In this document: piece after piece, positions 1 to 7,167 of the stretch
How positions within the stretch are numbered: position 1 is the stretch's first letter
Layout: every line of letters begins with the position of its first letter
Assembly: GCA_900756495.1 (NCBI GenBank)
Contig: CAAEKI010000245.1
Location: forward strand, 1 to 18,455
Direction: 5' to 3'
From: an uncultured Oscillospiraceae bacterium
GTDB lineage: Bacteria; Bacillota; Clostridia; Oscillospirales; Oscillospiraceae
DNA length: 18,455 nucleotides
Notes under the pieces: generated by a model
The model's input: only the letters and a program-made list of their open reading frames with translations
Told to the model about the DNA's origin: nothing
Database searches by the model: none
Program-made: the position numbers and the translations under genes

Positions 1-171
1 ACGGATATCCCGGAGCTCACGCCCTGCATCCTCCATGAGTTCGTGGAGAAAATCATCGTCCATGCGGCCAGCGACCCGAAGGGCAAGAACCGGACGCAGG
101 AGATCGACATTTACTACAAGGGCATCGGAGCCTTGGAAATGTCAAAAGTCACGGCATCAATGGAAAAATGA
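1..171 (+). CDS. Large serine recombinase, C-terminal fragment (partial, 5' end outside window)
   Basis: The frame is open from base 1 to a TGA at 169-171 and gives the last 56 residues of a protein. It contains ELTPCILHEFVEKIIVHAA followed by a basic stretch (KGKNRTQ) and EIDIYYKGIG. This Thr-Pro, EFVEKIIVH and DIYY pattern is typical of the DUF4368 domain that ends TnpX/Tn4451-type large serine recombinases, which cut and rejoin DNA for conjugative and mobilisable elements of Firmicutes. The catalytic serine domain and the recombinase domain lie left of the window, so activity cannot be judged. A hairpin terminator follows 3 bp after the stop. The gene next to it (LCP) faces the other way and is an ordinary cell-wall gene, so the element probably ends near here. 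The family call is from remembered pattern and is fairly secure. Confidence 0.8.
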   Translation, partial: TDIPELTPCILHEFVEKIIVHAASDPKGKNRTQEIDIYYKGIGALEMSKVTASMEK

Positions 172-174
172 GAA

Positions 175-200
175 AACGGTACAGCCGAAGCTATACCGTT
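175..200 (+). terminator. Rho-independent terminator after the recombinase
   Basis: AACGGTA at 175-181 pairs with TACCGTT at 194-200, and AGC (183-185) with GCT (190-192), around a CGAA tetraloop with one C/A mismatch. A pyrimidine run CTCTCTTTCCT follows. It starts 3 bp after the recombinase stop. Confidence 0.7.
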
Positions 201-272
201 CTCTCTTTCCTCACGATGTTTTCTTATCGGGAGCAACCTTCTGCCGGTGGTTTTATCTCACAAGAAATAGAG

Positions 273-308
273 GAGCAGCATCCCCGAAATCTTCGGGGCG
301 CTGCTCCT
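273..308 (-). terminator. Strong hairpin terminator of the LCP gene
   Basis: GGAGCAGC (273-280) pairs with GCTGCTCC (301-308), and CCCCGAA (283-289) with TTCGGGG (293-299). This makes a 15-bp stem with a small internal bulge. It lies 7 bp beyond the stop of the minus-strand LCP gene. A short T-rich stretch (ctctatttcttg) follows on the minus strand and CTTTT on the plus strand, so it may also stop plus-strand read-through from the recombinase. Confidence 0.75.
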
Positions 309-315
309 TTACAAA

Positions 316-1410
316 TTACTGCACCTGGAAAATATCCAGCATATCCGCCGTAATGTCGGTGGTGTAGGGATTGAGGCCCTGCGTGTTGACAATTTCCAGC
401 ACTTGATCCGGATAGAGCTGGTAGCAGTAGCTCCAGCCCTGATAGCGCACCATGCCGTCTCCGGGGAGAACTGAGGTGGTAATGCCGGAAGAGAAGTCGA
501 GACCCGGCGCTTTGGAGACAAAATAGGCGATGTCGGTGGCGCTCAGATCGGTATCGACATTCTCGGTAAAGATATTCACATATTCAGGCAGTTTCTGGGG
601 ATTCGTAACGGCTTTTTTCAAAACGGCCATCAGCAGATCCCTCTGGGTGCCGGTGCGGCCAATGTCGGCATTGGGATATGCGTCGTAGGTATGGACCTGC
701 CCCTCGTCGTCAATATAGGAGTTCTGCCGGCAGCGGGCCACTTTCAGCGCGTCGGATCCGGAGAGCCACTGCATACCCTTGTTAAAATGAATGTGGAGAT
801 CCTGGGTGGGATCGTCATAGTTCATGTCCACAGGCACATAGAAGTCCACACCGCCCACAGCGTCCACAAGGCGGACAAAGCCGCGGACATTGACTTTAAT
901 ATAAAAATCGATGGGGAAGCCCAGGATTTTACCGGCCTCCTCTTTGAGCGCATCCATTCCATTGTAGGCGCAGGTACCATTGAGCTTGTAAAAGTGGCGG
1001 CCGTTAGACTCCCGGACGCCGTTAATAAGCGTGTCGCGGGGCAGAGAGACAAGCCCAACCGTCTGGTTTACCGTATCGTAGGTGGCCACCATCATGGTAT
1101 CGGTATTGCCGCTGGACTGATCGCTGGCGGCCAGCAGGAAGGTATAGGTGTACGCCTTGCGCTCCCATACAGGCTGTTGAGGTGTGGCTGCGGGCTGGGC
1201 CTGGGCCGAGGGGCCTGGTGACGATCCTGGCAGCGGCGTGGCGGCTGTATAGGCGGGCGGCGTGTTGTCCACCTGAGGCGGGCGGGCCATGATACGGAAT
1301 ACACAGTACGAAGCTACAATGATTGCGGATACAATGACCAGGCCCCGATAAAAGGTGGTTCCCAGCCGGCGTGCCGGAGACGTGGCGCGCCTTGCTCTCT
1401 TTCCTGTCAC
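316..1410 (-). CDS. LCP (LytR-CpsA-Psr) family cell-wall glycopolymer transferase
   Basis: 364 aa. LCP proteins attach anionic glycopolymers to peptidoglycan from lipid-linked precursors outside the membrane. A basic N-terminus is followed by one membrane segment (about residues 21-42), then a Pro/Ala-rich linker (44-80) and the LCP domain (about 85-335). Visible motifs are VSLPRDTLI (Arg125), YKLNGTCAYNG, a VDAVGGVDFYVPVDM segment, SGSDALKVARCRQ and DIGRTGTQRD. The usual Arg of the RSDT motif is Asn here (GNTDTMM, residues 101-107). The start is GTG at 1408-1410 with AAAGGGG about 9 nt upstream. It has its own promoter and terminator, so it is monocistronic. Which polymer it attaches cannot be told; the LtaS-like gene further on makes a different, lipid-anchored polymer. 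The family call is secure. Confidence 0.92.
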   Translation of the reverse strand: MTGKRARRATSPARRLGTTFYRGLVIVSAIIVASYCVFRIMARPPQVDNTPPAYTAATPLPGSSPGPSAQAQPAATPQQPVWERKAYTYTFLLAASDQSSGNTDTMMVATYDTVNQTVGLVSLPRDTLINGVRESNGRHFYKLNGTCAYNGMDALKEEAGKILGFPIDFYIKVNVRGFVRLVDAVGGVDFYVPVDMNYDDPTQDLHIHFNKGMQWLSGSDALKVARCRQNSYIDDEGQVHTYDAYPNADIGRTGTQRDLLMAVLKKAVTNPQKLPEYVNIFTENVDTDLSATDIAYFVSKAPGLDFSSGITTSVLPGDGMVRYQGWSYCYQLYPDQVLEIVNTQGLNPYTTDITADMLDIFQVQ

Positions 1411-1458
1411 GGGTGAAGCCCCTTTCGCTTTTGCATTATGTCAACAGACAGCAGGTTT

Positions 1459-1487
1459 AGTATACCGAATTGGAGAAGATAGAGCAA
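1459..1487 (-). promoter_or_regulatory. Sigma-A-type promoter of the LCP gene
   Basis: On the minus strand TTGCTC (1482-1487) is followed after 17 nt by TATACT (1459-1464), 48 bp upstream of the GTG start. The -10 box is good and the -35 box is partial. Confidence 0.6.
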
Positions 1488-1525
1488 GAAAAAGTTACAA
1501 AATTTTATATGAAATTAAGAAAATT

Positions 1526-1558
1526 GGCGGTCCCTGCCGATGGGCAGCAGGGACCGCC
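1526..1558 (-). terminator. Terminator of the 118-aa gene
   Basis: GGCGGTCCCTGC (1526-1537) is perfectly complementary to GCAGGGACCGCC (1547-1558), a 12-bp stem with a 9-nt loop. On the minus strand it is followed by AATTTTCTTAATTT. It lies 6 bp after the stop of the minus-strand gene and upstream of the LCP promoter, so it separates the two genes. Confidence 0.85.
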
Positions 1559-1564
1559 GCACAG

Positions 1565-1921
1565 TCATGGATGACTTTGGGAACTGAGCATGGCTGCGGT
1601 AAGTGCATTGACGGCCCCCAGAATGTCCACCAGAAGCTGATTCTGGCAGGCCATACACTCCAGCACTCGCTCCAGGGACTCCTGCACCTGAATGCAGTTT
1701 TCGGGCCGGTCCCCGCGGGCGCGGGGGATGGAGAGGGGAATGGGATGTATGTAACGGTTCATAGGCTCCTCATCCTCCAGGACATTAGAGACCTGAGAGC
1801 GAGCCTGCTCCTTCCGCAGCCCTGCCTCAACCTGACGGCCCTGGGCAATGATGGCCGCCGCCTGAGCCTGGGCCTGCGTTTGGCTCCTGTCCCGGCAGTT
1901 CCGGCAAGTTCGTCTCGCCAT
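1565..1921 (-). CDS. Unrecognised 118-aa protein with two CxxC motifs
   Basis: I do not recognise a named family. The protein starts with a basic segment holding C6-x2-C9 (CRNC), followed by a Gln/Ala-rich helical stretch (residues 14-45). A linker holds Cys76 and then a C-terminal amphipathic helix with C89-x2-C92 (ECMACQNQLLVDILGAVNAL). There is no signal peptide or clear membrane segment. Start choice is firm: ATG at 1919-1921 is preceded by GGAGGT at a 7-nt spacing. A strong terminator follows the stop. The paired CxxC motifs suggest metal binding or disulfides, and the helices suggest oligomerisation, but both are inference. It reads divergently from the Crp/Fnr-type gene with a 139-bp gap. 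Confidence 0.7.
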   Translation of the reverse strand: MARRTCRNCRDRSQTQAQAQAAAIIAQGRQVEAGLRKEQARSQVSNVLEDEEPMNRYIHPIPLSIPRARGDRPENCIQVQESLERVLECMACQNQLLVDILGAVNALTAAMLSSQSHP

Positions 1922-1981
1922 CGATTTTACCTCCGTTCTCGATATTTACGTCCTATCCTATGCCGTTCCACCTTAAATCGT

Positions 1982-2010
1982 CCCCGAAACAGGCCTTGAC
2001 TTTTTCGGGG
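1982..2010. promoter_or_regulatory. Inverted-repeat operator candidate over the Crp/Fnr promoter
   Basis: CCCCGAAA (1982-1989) and TTTCGGGG (2003-2010) are perfect inverted 8-mers separated by 13 bp that include the -35 box TTGACT (1996-2001). A dimeric regulator bound here would block the promoter, so autoregulation by the adjacent Crp/Fnr-type protein is plausible. The sequence is not the classical Crp (TGTGA-N6-TCACA) or Fnr (TTGAT-N4-ATCAA) site. It lies in the divergent gap and could also affect the 118-aa gene. Confidence 0.45.
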
Positions 2011-2024
2011 GTGGAAGATATAAT
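1996..2024 (+). promoter_or_regulatory. Near-consensus sigma-A promoter of the regulator/ABC operon
   Basis: TTGACT (1996-2001), a 17-nt spacer and TATAAT (2019-2024), with 36 bp from the -10 box to the ATG at 2061. One mismatch to consensus. It is the only convincing promoter seen before the run of genes from 2061 to 6984. Confidence 0.85.
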
Positions 2025-2060
2025 TCTGTATCATTTGAGACACTTTGGGGTGAGAGCTCC

Positions 2061-2729
2061 ATGCGTTTAGATGTTCTGAACGACGCTGAGAGGGAATTGG
2101 CGGCGGAGAGTTTCTTGTTTCGGGGAATTCCGCCGGAAGAGCTGAACAGGCGGCTTTCAGATGATCGCTGTGTCCGAGCCCACATCTCACGGGGAACCGT
2201 GATCTATGATCCCCAGGCATTCCGCCGCTGTCTGGGACTGCTGCTGTCAGGCCAGGTAATGGTCAGTAAAAGAGAGCTGATTGTCAGTATCCTGGAACAG
2301 GGAGAGCTGTTTGGTGCGGCCGCCCTGTTTAATTTCCGGGATGATTATGTCACGACGCTTACGGCCCGGAGCGACTGCGACATTCTCTTTTTTGCCCAGG
2401 AATTGATAGAGGAGTTCCTGGCCGGATGCCCTGCGGCGGCGCTCAATTATATCGCTTACCTCTCGGGCCGGATCCGCTTCCTCAACGGAAAGATCGAAGG
2501 CCTGATTGCCGGCAGCGCCGAACAAAAACTAGCGCAATACCTGCTTGGAAAGTCTGAGGAGAACCGAATAGATTTGCCTTGTCCGGTCAGCGACCTCGCC
2601 AAACGGCTTCATATCAGCAGGGCTTCCCTCTACCGCGCTTTTGATGCGCTGGAGGAGGCGGGGGCAGCAGTGAAGCGGGGCAGGACCATATGGATTGTAA
2701 ATCTGAAAGCTCTGGAGCAGCTGTCATAG
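2061..2729 (+). CDS. Crp/Fnr-family transcriptional regulator
   Basis: 222 aa, the usual length for the family. Residues about 10-115 form the cyclic-nucleotide-binding-like beta barrel, with GELFGAAALF in the position of the effector-pocket motif. Residues 118-145 make the dimer helix. The C-terminal winged helix-turn-helix (about 165-218) contains VSDLAKRLHISRASLYRAFD. The N-terminal Cys cluster of Fnr is absent, so an Fe-S oxygen sensor is unlikely. Effector residues of cAMP-binding Crp are not evident either, so the ligand is unknown. The ATG at 2061 has GGGGTGAG upstream. The gene is first in an apparent operon with an ABC importer 36 bp downstream, so it probably controls that importer and its own promoter. 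Confidence 0.85.
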   Translation: MRLDVLNDAERELAAESFLFRGIPPEELNRRLSDDRCVRAHISRGTVIYDPQAFRRCLGLLLSGQVMVSKRELIVSILEQGELFGAAALFNFRDDYVTTLTARSDCDILFFAQELIEEFLAGCPAAALNYIAYLSGRIRFLNGKIEGLIAGSAEQKLAQYLLGKSEENRIDLPCPVSDLAKRLHISRASLYRAFDALEEAGAAVKRGRTIWIVNLKALEQLS

Positions 2730-2765
2730 GCGCGCTCCCTGCAGGAATGGAAAGGATGATAGTAT

Positions 2766-3839
2766 ATGAGAGCAGTAAAAAACGCAATGGCGCTGGCGAT
2801 GAGCCTTGCGCTGGTATTGGCCCTGATTGCAGGCTGCACCTCCAAGCCAGCGGCCGAGCCTACCCCGTCTCCTGAACCGGAGGTGACGGCCACCCCAAGC
2901 CCCGAGCCCACCCCGGGGACCGTCCCGGAAGAGACCCCTACTGATGATCGGCCCACAGTAAATCTGGGGCTGCTGAAGGGCCCCACTGGTATGGGAGCGG
3001 CAAAGCTCCTGGCTGATAACGACGCTGGAGTAACTGCGGCCGATTATCAGGTGACGCTGGGATCTGATCCCGCCAACGACATTGTGCCTCTTGTGATTAA
3101 GGGGGAGTTGGATATTGCTGCGGTTCCCACCAACCTGGCATCCACCCTGTATCAGAAGACAGAGGGCGGGGTGAAGTTACTGGCACTGAATACGCTGGGA
3201 GTGCTTCATATTCTTGAGAACGGCGATACGGTAAATTCTCTGGCCGACCTGGTAGGCAAGACTCTCTATGCGCCCAATAAAGGTTCCAACACCGAATATG
3301 TCCTCAACTATCTGCTGGAGCAGAATGGGATTACGCCTGGAGAAGATATTACCATTGAGTGGAGAACCAGCGATGAGATTACTGCGCTGATGGTCTCCGG
3401 CGAGGCCGAGTTGGCGATGCTCCCTGTTCCCGCGGCGACCAGCGTTATGATGCAGAATCAGGACGTGCGGGATGCCGTGGATCTGAATGATGCCTGGACC
3501 GAGGCCGGCGCTCCCGGTACCTTTACCATGGGCTGTCTGATTGCCCGCACCGAGTGGGTAGAGGAGAACCGCGACTTGGCGGATGCCATTCTGGCTGAGT
3601 ACGCTGCCTCCATCGAGTACGTCAATGACAATGTGGATGAAGCTGCCGAGCTGATTGCCCAGTACGAAATTACGCCCAAGGCCGCCATAGCCAAAGCGGC
3701 TATACCACAGGCCAATCTGGTCTGCATCACCGGCGCCGACATGAGGGAGATTCAGGACTACTATGAAATTCTCTTCGCGGCTGACCCCACCTCGATTGGA
3801 GGAGCCATCCCCGATGATGCCTTCTACTACATTCCGTAA
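2766..3839 (+). CDS. ABC importer substrate-binding lipoprotein, NitT/TauT (NMT1/SsuA-like) type
   Basis: 357 aa. The N-terminus is a lipoprotein signal ending in ALIAGC, with Cys24 as the lipid-modified residue. A Pro/Glu/Thr-rich tether (about 25-62) follows, then a two-lobed binding domain. Family-like features are VNLGLLKGPTGMGAAKLL at the start of lobe 1, VIKGELDIAAVPTNLAS, the NSLADLVGKTLYAPNKGSN hinge region and the EITALMVSGEAELAMLPVP segment. These match the layout of periplasmic-type binding proteins for nitrate, sulfonates, thiamine precursors and similar small molecules. The ligand cannot be read from sequence. GGAAAGG lies about 10 nt before the ATG. It overlaps the permease gene by 26 nt, so the two are translationally coupled. 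Confidence 0.85.
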   Translation: MRAVKNAMALAMSLALVLALIAGCTSKPAAEPTPSPEPEVTATPSPEPTPGTVPEETPTDDRPTVNLGLLKGPTGMGAAKLLADNDAGVTAADYQVTLGSDPANDIVPLVIKGELDIAAVPTNLASTLYQKTEGGVKLLALNTLGVLHILENGDTVNSLADLVGKTLYAPNKGSNTEYVLNYLLEQNGITPGEDITIEWRTSDEITALMVSGEAELAMLPVPAATSVMMQNQDVRDAVDLNDAWTEAGAPGTFTMGCLIARTEWVEENRDLADAILAEYAASIEYVNDNVDEAAELIAQYEITPKAAIAKAAIPQANLVCITGADMREIQDYYEILFAADPTSIGGAIPDDAFYYIP

Positions 3840-4608
3840 AAAGTCTGGATCAATATTACGCCGCGTTGTCATACCCCTGGCCTTTTGGCTGGGGGTATGG
3901 CAGCTTGCGGCTTTTTTTGTAGATATGGCCCTTGAGCGCAACAGCGAACTGCTGCTGCCGGGCCCTGTGACGGTACTGCGCGCCCTCCTTCGACTGGCCG
4001 TTACAGCGGGATTCTGGCAAGATGCCGCAGCGAGCTTGGTTCGCATTTTTGGCGGATTCGCAGCCGGTGCCCTGTTGGGAACGCTCTGTGCCGTCTTAGC
4101 CGCCGTCTCAGTTTGGGCGGCGTACCTTTTGACCCCAGCCATTAAGGTCGTGCGGGCCACTCCGGTCGCTTCCTTTATTGTACTGATACTGCTGTGGGCG
4201 CCCACGGGTCAAGTGCCCGCCATTGTCTCAGCGCTGATGGTCATCCCGGTCTTATGGGGCAACGTGAGCAGGGGGATTGGAGAGACCAACCCGCTGTTGC
4301 TGGAGGCTGCAAAGGCTTACCGCTTTACGAAGGGGAAGACGGTGCGGTTGGTATATATCCCGGAAGTGCTGCCCTATTTTACAAGCGGATGCAGCACCGG
4401 ATTGGGCCTGGCGTGGAAGGCCGGAGTGGCGGCCGAGGTGTTGTGCCAGCCCCGCATGGCCATTGGCTCTCGCCTGTACGGGGCCAAGATCACGCTGGAG
4501 ACCCCGGATTTGTTTGCCTGGACGATTGTGGTGATTGTCCTCAGTTTTTTACTGGAGAGCGCCCTGGGGGCCCTTTTTCGGCGGATAGGGGGGAGGGCAA
4601 AGGCGTGA
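3814..4608 (+). CDS. ABC importer permease, NitT/TauT (SsuC-like) type
   Basis: 265 aa from the chosen start. An earlier in-frame ATG at 3763 exists, but GGAGGAG at 3798-3804 sits 9 nt before ATG 3814, so 3814 is preferred; a second ATG at 3817 is also possible. The protein has about six membrane segments. It carries the cytoplasmic EAA loop that contacts the ATPase ([20 protein letters not shown] followed by EVLPYF). This places it in the BPD_transp_1 family next to SsuC/TauC. It overlaps the lipoprotein gene by 26 nt and the ATPase gene by 4 nt, so the three subunits are made together. Substrate unknown. Confidence 0.87.
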   Translation: MMPSTTFRKKSGSILRRVVIPLAFWLGVWQLAAFFVDMALERNSELLLPGPVTVLRALLRLAVTAGFWQDAAASLVRIFGGFAAGALLGTLCAVLAAVSVWAAYLLTPAIKVVRATPVASFIVLILLWAPTGQVPAIVSALMVIPVLWGNVSRGIGETNPLLLEAAKAYRFTKGKTVRLVYIPEVLPYFTSGCSTGLGLAWKAGVAAEVLCQPRMAIGSRLYGAKITLETPDLFAWTIVVIVLSFLLESALGALFRRIGGRAKA

Positions 4609-5183
4609 TAAGTGTCGAAAATATTACTTTGCGTTATGAAAAAAAGCTGGTGCTGGATCAGTTTTCCCTCCAGATTCCCGAAGTGGGAGTTACCGCGTTT
4701 TCCGGTCCCTCCGGCTGCGGGAAGACGACGCTGCTGCGGGTGATGGCCGGGCTCCTGAGGCCGGAGGAGGGGCGGGTGACAGGCACGGCGGAGCCTGTCA
4801 TTCTGTTTCAGGAGAGCCGTCTCTTCCCGTGGCGTACCTGTGAGCAGCATATTGCCGATGTCCTCCCCAGGGAGCGGCGGAGGGAGGCGGGGAGATGGCT
4901 GGACCTGGTCGAGCTGGAGGGGGAGGGCCGCGCCTATCCCGCCGCCCTCTCCGGCGGTATGGGACGGCGGCTGGCCCTGGCCCGTACTTTGGCCTGCGGC
5001 GGGGATCTTTTTCTATTGGACGAGCCTTTTACCGGTGTGGACGAGGCATGTATGGGCCGGATTATGGACCGGATCAGAGAACTGGAAATCCCGGTCGTCC
5101 TCTCCAGTCATGAGAGCGCGGTGGTGGAGAGGTGCGACCGCGTGGTCAAGCTGGACGGGCCGCCGCTGGCTGTGGTAAAATAG
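4605..5183 (+). CDS. ABC importer ATPase, short NitT/TauT (SsuB-like) type
   Basis: 192 aa from GTG at 4605, which overlaps the permease stop as GTGA, with GGGAGGG about 8 nt upstream. All core motifs are present: Walker [10 protein letters not shown] (residues 34-42), Q-loop [10 protein letters not shown], signature [13 protein letters not shown], Walker [10 protein letters not shown] and the H-loop in VLSSHE. Relatives usually have about 240-260 residues. This one lacks the C-terminal extension and has a shortened helical region between Q-loop and signature. The catalytic core is complete, so I read it as a working compact form. The open frame extends further upstream, but that part overlaps the permease and has no ATPase homology. 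Confidence 0.85.
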   Translation: MISVENITLRYEKKLVLDQFSLQIPEVGVTAFSGPSGCGKTTLLRVMAGLLRPEEGRVTGTAEPVILFQESRLFPWRTCEQHIADVLPRERRREAGRWLDLVELEGEGRAYPAALSGGMGRRLALARTLACGGDLFLLDEPFTGVDEACMGRIMDRIRELEIPVVLSSHESAVVERCDRVVKLDGPPLAVVK

Positions 5184-5205
5184 CGAGAGAAAGGAGCGAG
5201 GTCTG

Positions 5206-6984
5206 GTGAAAAAGCTGCTGAGCATGTTGTTATGCGCCGCTCTGCTTGTCAGCGTGCCCCCCGCCCTCGCAACCGGAGAGGGAGCTGATAGCTTGGCAAA
5301 TCTCTCCATTGTTTGGATGGAGGGGTGCGAATTGATTCCTGATATAAATGCCTCCGGATTGCTTGTGGCCCGAAAAGCCGGCGGTGTAGGGCTCATCGAT
5401 GCCTCTGGCCGGGAGGTGCTGCCCTGTGTTTACGACGCGGTATCCTTTTCTCCGGATGGTCTGGTGAGCCTGCAGAAGGACGGTATGTACGGTGCTGCCA
5501 ATGGGAAGGGAGAAATCATGATTCCACTGGAATATGCTGAACTTACCCCCATTTCCCGCGGCTGGCCTATGGTGGCCCGAAAGGAAAAGAGCGGTCTCTA
5601 TGGCGCGGTAGACACCCAAGGCAGGGAGGTCATTCCCTTTATCTACGAGGCTATTACTCCTTTTTGGGAGTACAGCAATGGCTATACCTTGGCTGTCAAG
5701 GATGGACGGCAGGGAGTGCTCGATCAATATGGAAATTTTTCTGTTCCTGATTCGGAAGAGTACGGCGAGGTGGTCAGCCGCTCGCCTGATGGTTCCCGGT
5801 TGGTGATAAAAAAGGACGGGGCCTATGCCGTGACAGATCAGGGCGGGGTGTTCATTGTACCCTTTGGAACGTACCCATTTATTGGGGATTTTGGAGCCGG
5901 TGGGGCCGCGGTGCTAGATCCAGAGGACAGGTATGTCTATGGTGAGCCAGATTTTATGCGGTGGGGTGCCATTGACCGTAGCGGTAAGCTGATCATTCCT
6001 ACTGAATACACAAAAATTTGGCCAGTGGACGGGGGATTCCTTGTCTTTGACGGCGTCAACTGCGGACTCTTTTCCGAAGAAGGCGAGGTAAGAATTCCCT
6101 GTGAATATGCTATTACTGTGATGTTCCATGGGGGTGACTATATACAGCCTGCAATGGAAGAACTGGAGTCCGCGGCTGGATGGCGAGATACATCCGAAGA
6201 GGAAAAACCGTCCTGGAGTTCTGGCTACGATGTGTTCTGGGCGGATTTGCATGAGGGCCTTTCCATTGTGGGGAAACGCGAGGGCGGCACTATGCGTTAC
6301 GGCTTTGTGGATGAGAACGGAGTCCTAGTGGTTCCCTGCGCCTTTGATCAGGTATGGAACTTTCAGAACGGGTATGCCATTGTGAGCTTGGATGGGTTGG
6401 ATGGCCTGCTGAAAAATCCGCTCCAATCTGACACGGTCAGCGAGTGGGCCGTCAATAAGGTGGACGAGGCCCGGGCGGCCGGGCTGGTAACCGAGCGGAC
6501 TGGAAGTTACATGATTTACAGCATTACCCGGCTCCAGTTTGCCGAGCTGGCTGCAAACCTGGTGGAGCAGGTCACCGAGACAGAATTGGCGGCGGACGAG
6601 GGGTGTTTTGCCGATACCGATGATATTTGGGTTCGGAAAGCGGCACAGGCCGGAATTGTCAACGGAGTAGGGGATGGAAGCTCCTTTGCACCCAATCAGT
6701 TGATTACCCGGGAGCAGTTGGCCGTCATGCTCTGCCGGGCGATGGAATACATCGCTGCTGCGAAGCAGGAGCGGATCCCGGTTCCGGTGCCATCGGCTGA
6801 TCTCTCGGCCTATGCCGATAGCGGGACAATCTCCGAATGGGCGGTACAGCCAATGACTGACCTGGTAGAGATGGGGATTCTGCAGGGTTCGGACGGGAAC
6901 TTGATACCCCAAGCGAACACCACAGTGGAACAGGCGGTACTGTTGATTCTGCGGGCGGCTGAATATGAGGGAGCCGTCGCCTGA
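5206..6984 (+). CDS. Secreted WG-repeat protein with three C-terminal S-layer homology domains
   Basis: 592 aa. GTG at 5206 with AAGGAG at a 9-nt spacing. A signal peptide (about 1-24, ending ALATG) is followed by about eight WG/KWG-type repeats between residues 60 and 385, for example GLIDASGREVLPCVYDAV, GAVDTQGREVIPFIYEAI, WGAIDRSGKLIIPTEY and YGFVDENGVLVVPCAF. Three SLH domains follow (about 408-455, 468-518, 535-587), marked by SEWAVNKVDEARAAGLV, FADTDDIWVRKAAQAGIVNG and SEWAVQPMTDLVEMGILQG. SLH domains bind pyruvylated cell-wall polymer, so the protein is held on the surface with its repeat domain outward. WG repeats have no settled function. It begins 22 bp after the ATPase stop with no terminator between, so it appears to be the last gene of the ABC operon. 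Confidence 0.88.
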   Translation: MKKLLSMLLCAALLVSVPPALATGEGADSLANLSIVWMEGCELIPDINASGLLVARKAGGVGLIDASGREVLPCVYDAVSFSPDGLVSLQKDGMYGAANGKGEIMIPLEYAELTPISRGWPMVARKEKSGLYGAVDTQGREVIPFIYEAITPFWEYSNGYTLAVKDGRQGVLDQYGNFSVPDSEEYGEVVSRSPDGSRLVIKKDGAYAVTDQGGVFIVPFGTYPFIGDFGAGGAAVLDPEDRYVYGEPDFMRWGAIDRSGKLIIPTEYTKIWPVDGGFLVFDGVNCGLFSEEGEVRIPCEYAITVMFHGGDYIQPAMEELESAAGWRDTSEEEKPSWSSGYDVFWADLHEGLSIVGKREGGTMRYGFVDENGVLVVPCAFDQVWNFQNGYAIVSLDGLDGLLKNPLQSDTVSEWAVNKVDEARAAGLVTERTGSYMIYSITRLQFAELAANLVEQVTETELAADEGCFADTDDIWVRKAAQAGIVNGVGDGSSFAPNQLITREQLAVMLCRAMEYIAAAKQERIPVPVPSADLSAYADSGTISEWAVQPMTDLVEMGILQGSDGNLIPQANTTVEQAVLLILRAAEYEGAVA

Positions 6985-7048
6985 ATCGTGTCCCAGAGTT
7001 AAGTGAGGCCGCTTGCGCCAGACGGCAGGAGATGGCAGGACAAAATGC

Positions 7049-7074
7049 TATGTTCGGCCGGAAGGGCGAACATA
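7049..7074. repeat. 8-bp inverted repeat upstream of the LtaS-like gene
   Basis: TATGTTCG (7049-7056) and CGAACATA (7067-7074) are perfect inverted repeats with a 10-bp GC-rich loop. It may be an RNA hairpin in the 3' UTR of the WG/SLH gene or a protein site. The half-sites resemble Gram-positive LexA/PurR half-sites, but they point outward rather than in the GAAC-N4-GTTC order of an SOS box. Confidence 0.4.
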
Positions 7075-7120
7075 CGATCTGCGATTATCGAATGAAAAAG
7101 GAAACATGAAGATTTTTTTA

Positions 7121-7157
7121 AACCTCCCGGAAAGCGATTGCCTTTCCGGGAGGTTTT
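7121..7157 (+). terminator. Rho-independent terminator of the ABC/WG-SLH operon
   Basis: AACCTCCCGGAAAG (7121-7134) pairs perfectly with CTTTCCGGGAGGTT (7142-7155) around a 7-nt loop and ends in TTTT. It is the first strong terminator after the run of plus-strand genes from 2061. Confidence 0.88.
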
Positions 7158-7167
7158 GTGCTATGAT
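7138..7167 (+). promoter_or_regulatory. Candidate extended -10 promoter for the LtaS-like gene, inside the terminator
   Basis: TTGCCT (7138-7143), an 18-nt spacer and TATGAT (7162-7167) preceded by TG (TGC-TATGAT, extended -10). It is 44 bp before the ATG at 7212. The -35 box lies in the loop and descending arm of the upstream terminator hairpin, so termination and initiation share DNA. Confidence 0.5.

Noticed and set aside
3763..3813. Upstream ATG for the permease
   Set aside because: It would overlap the lipoprotein gene by 77 nt and has no ribosome site. ATG 3814 has GGAGGAG at 9 nt.
3177..4205. 342-codon minus-strand open frame across the lipoprotein and permease genes
   Set aside because: It crosses the junction of two well-supported coupled genes and has no domain.
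7049..7074. LexA (SOS) box
   Set aside because: The Gram-positive SOS box is GAAC-N4-GTTC. Here the half-sites are in the reverse order (GTTC...GAAC) and 12 bp apart, so only a plain hairpin is claimed.
6985..7120. Riboswitch before the LtaS-like gene
   Set aside because: The stretch has a hairpin and GC-rich patches, but no conserved core of a riboswitch class I know, and a complete terminator and new promoter separate it from the downstream gene.
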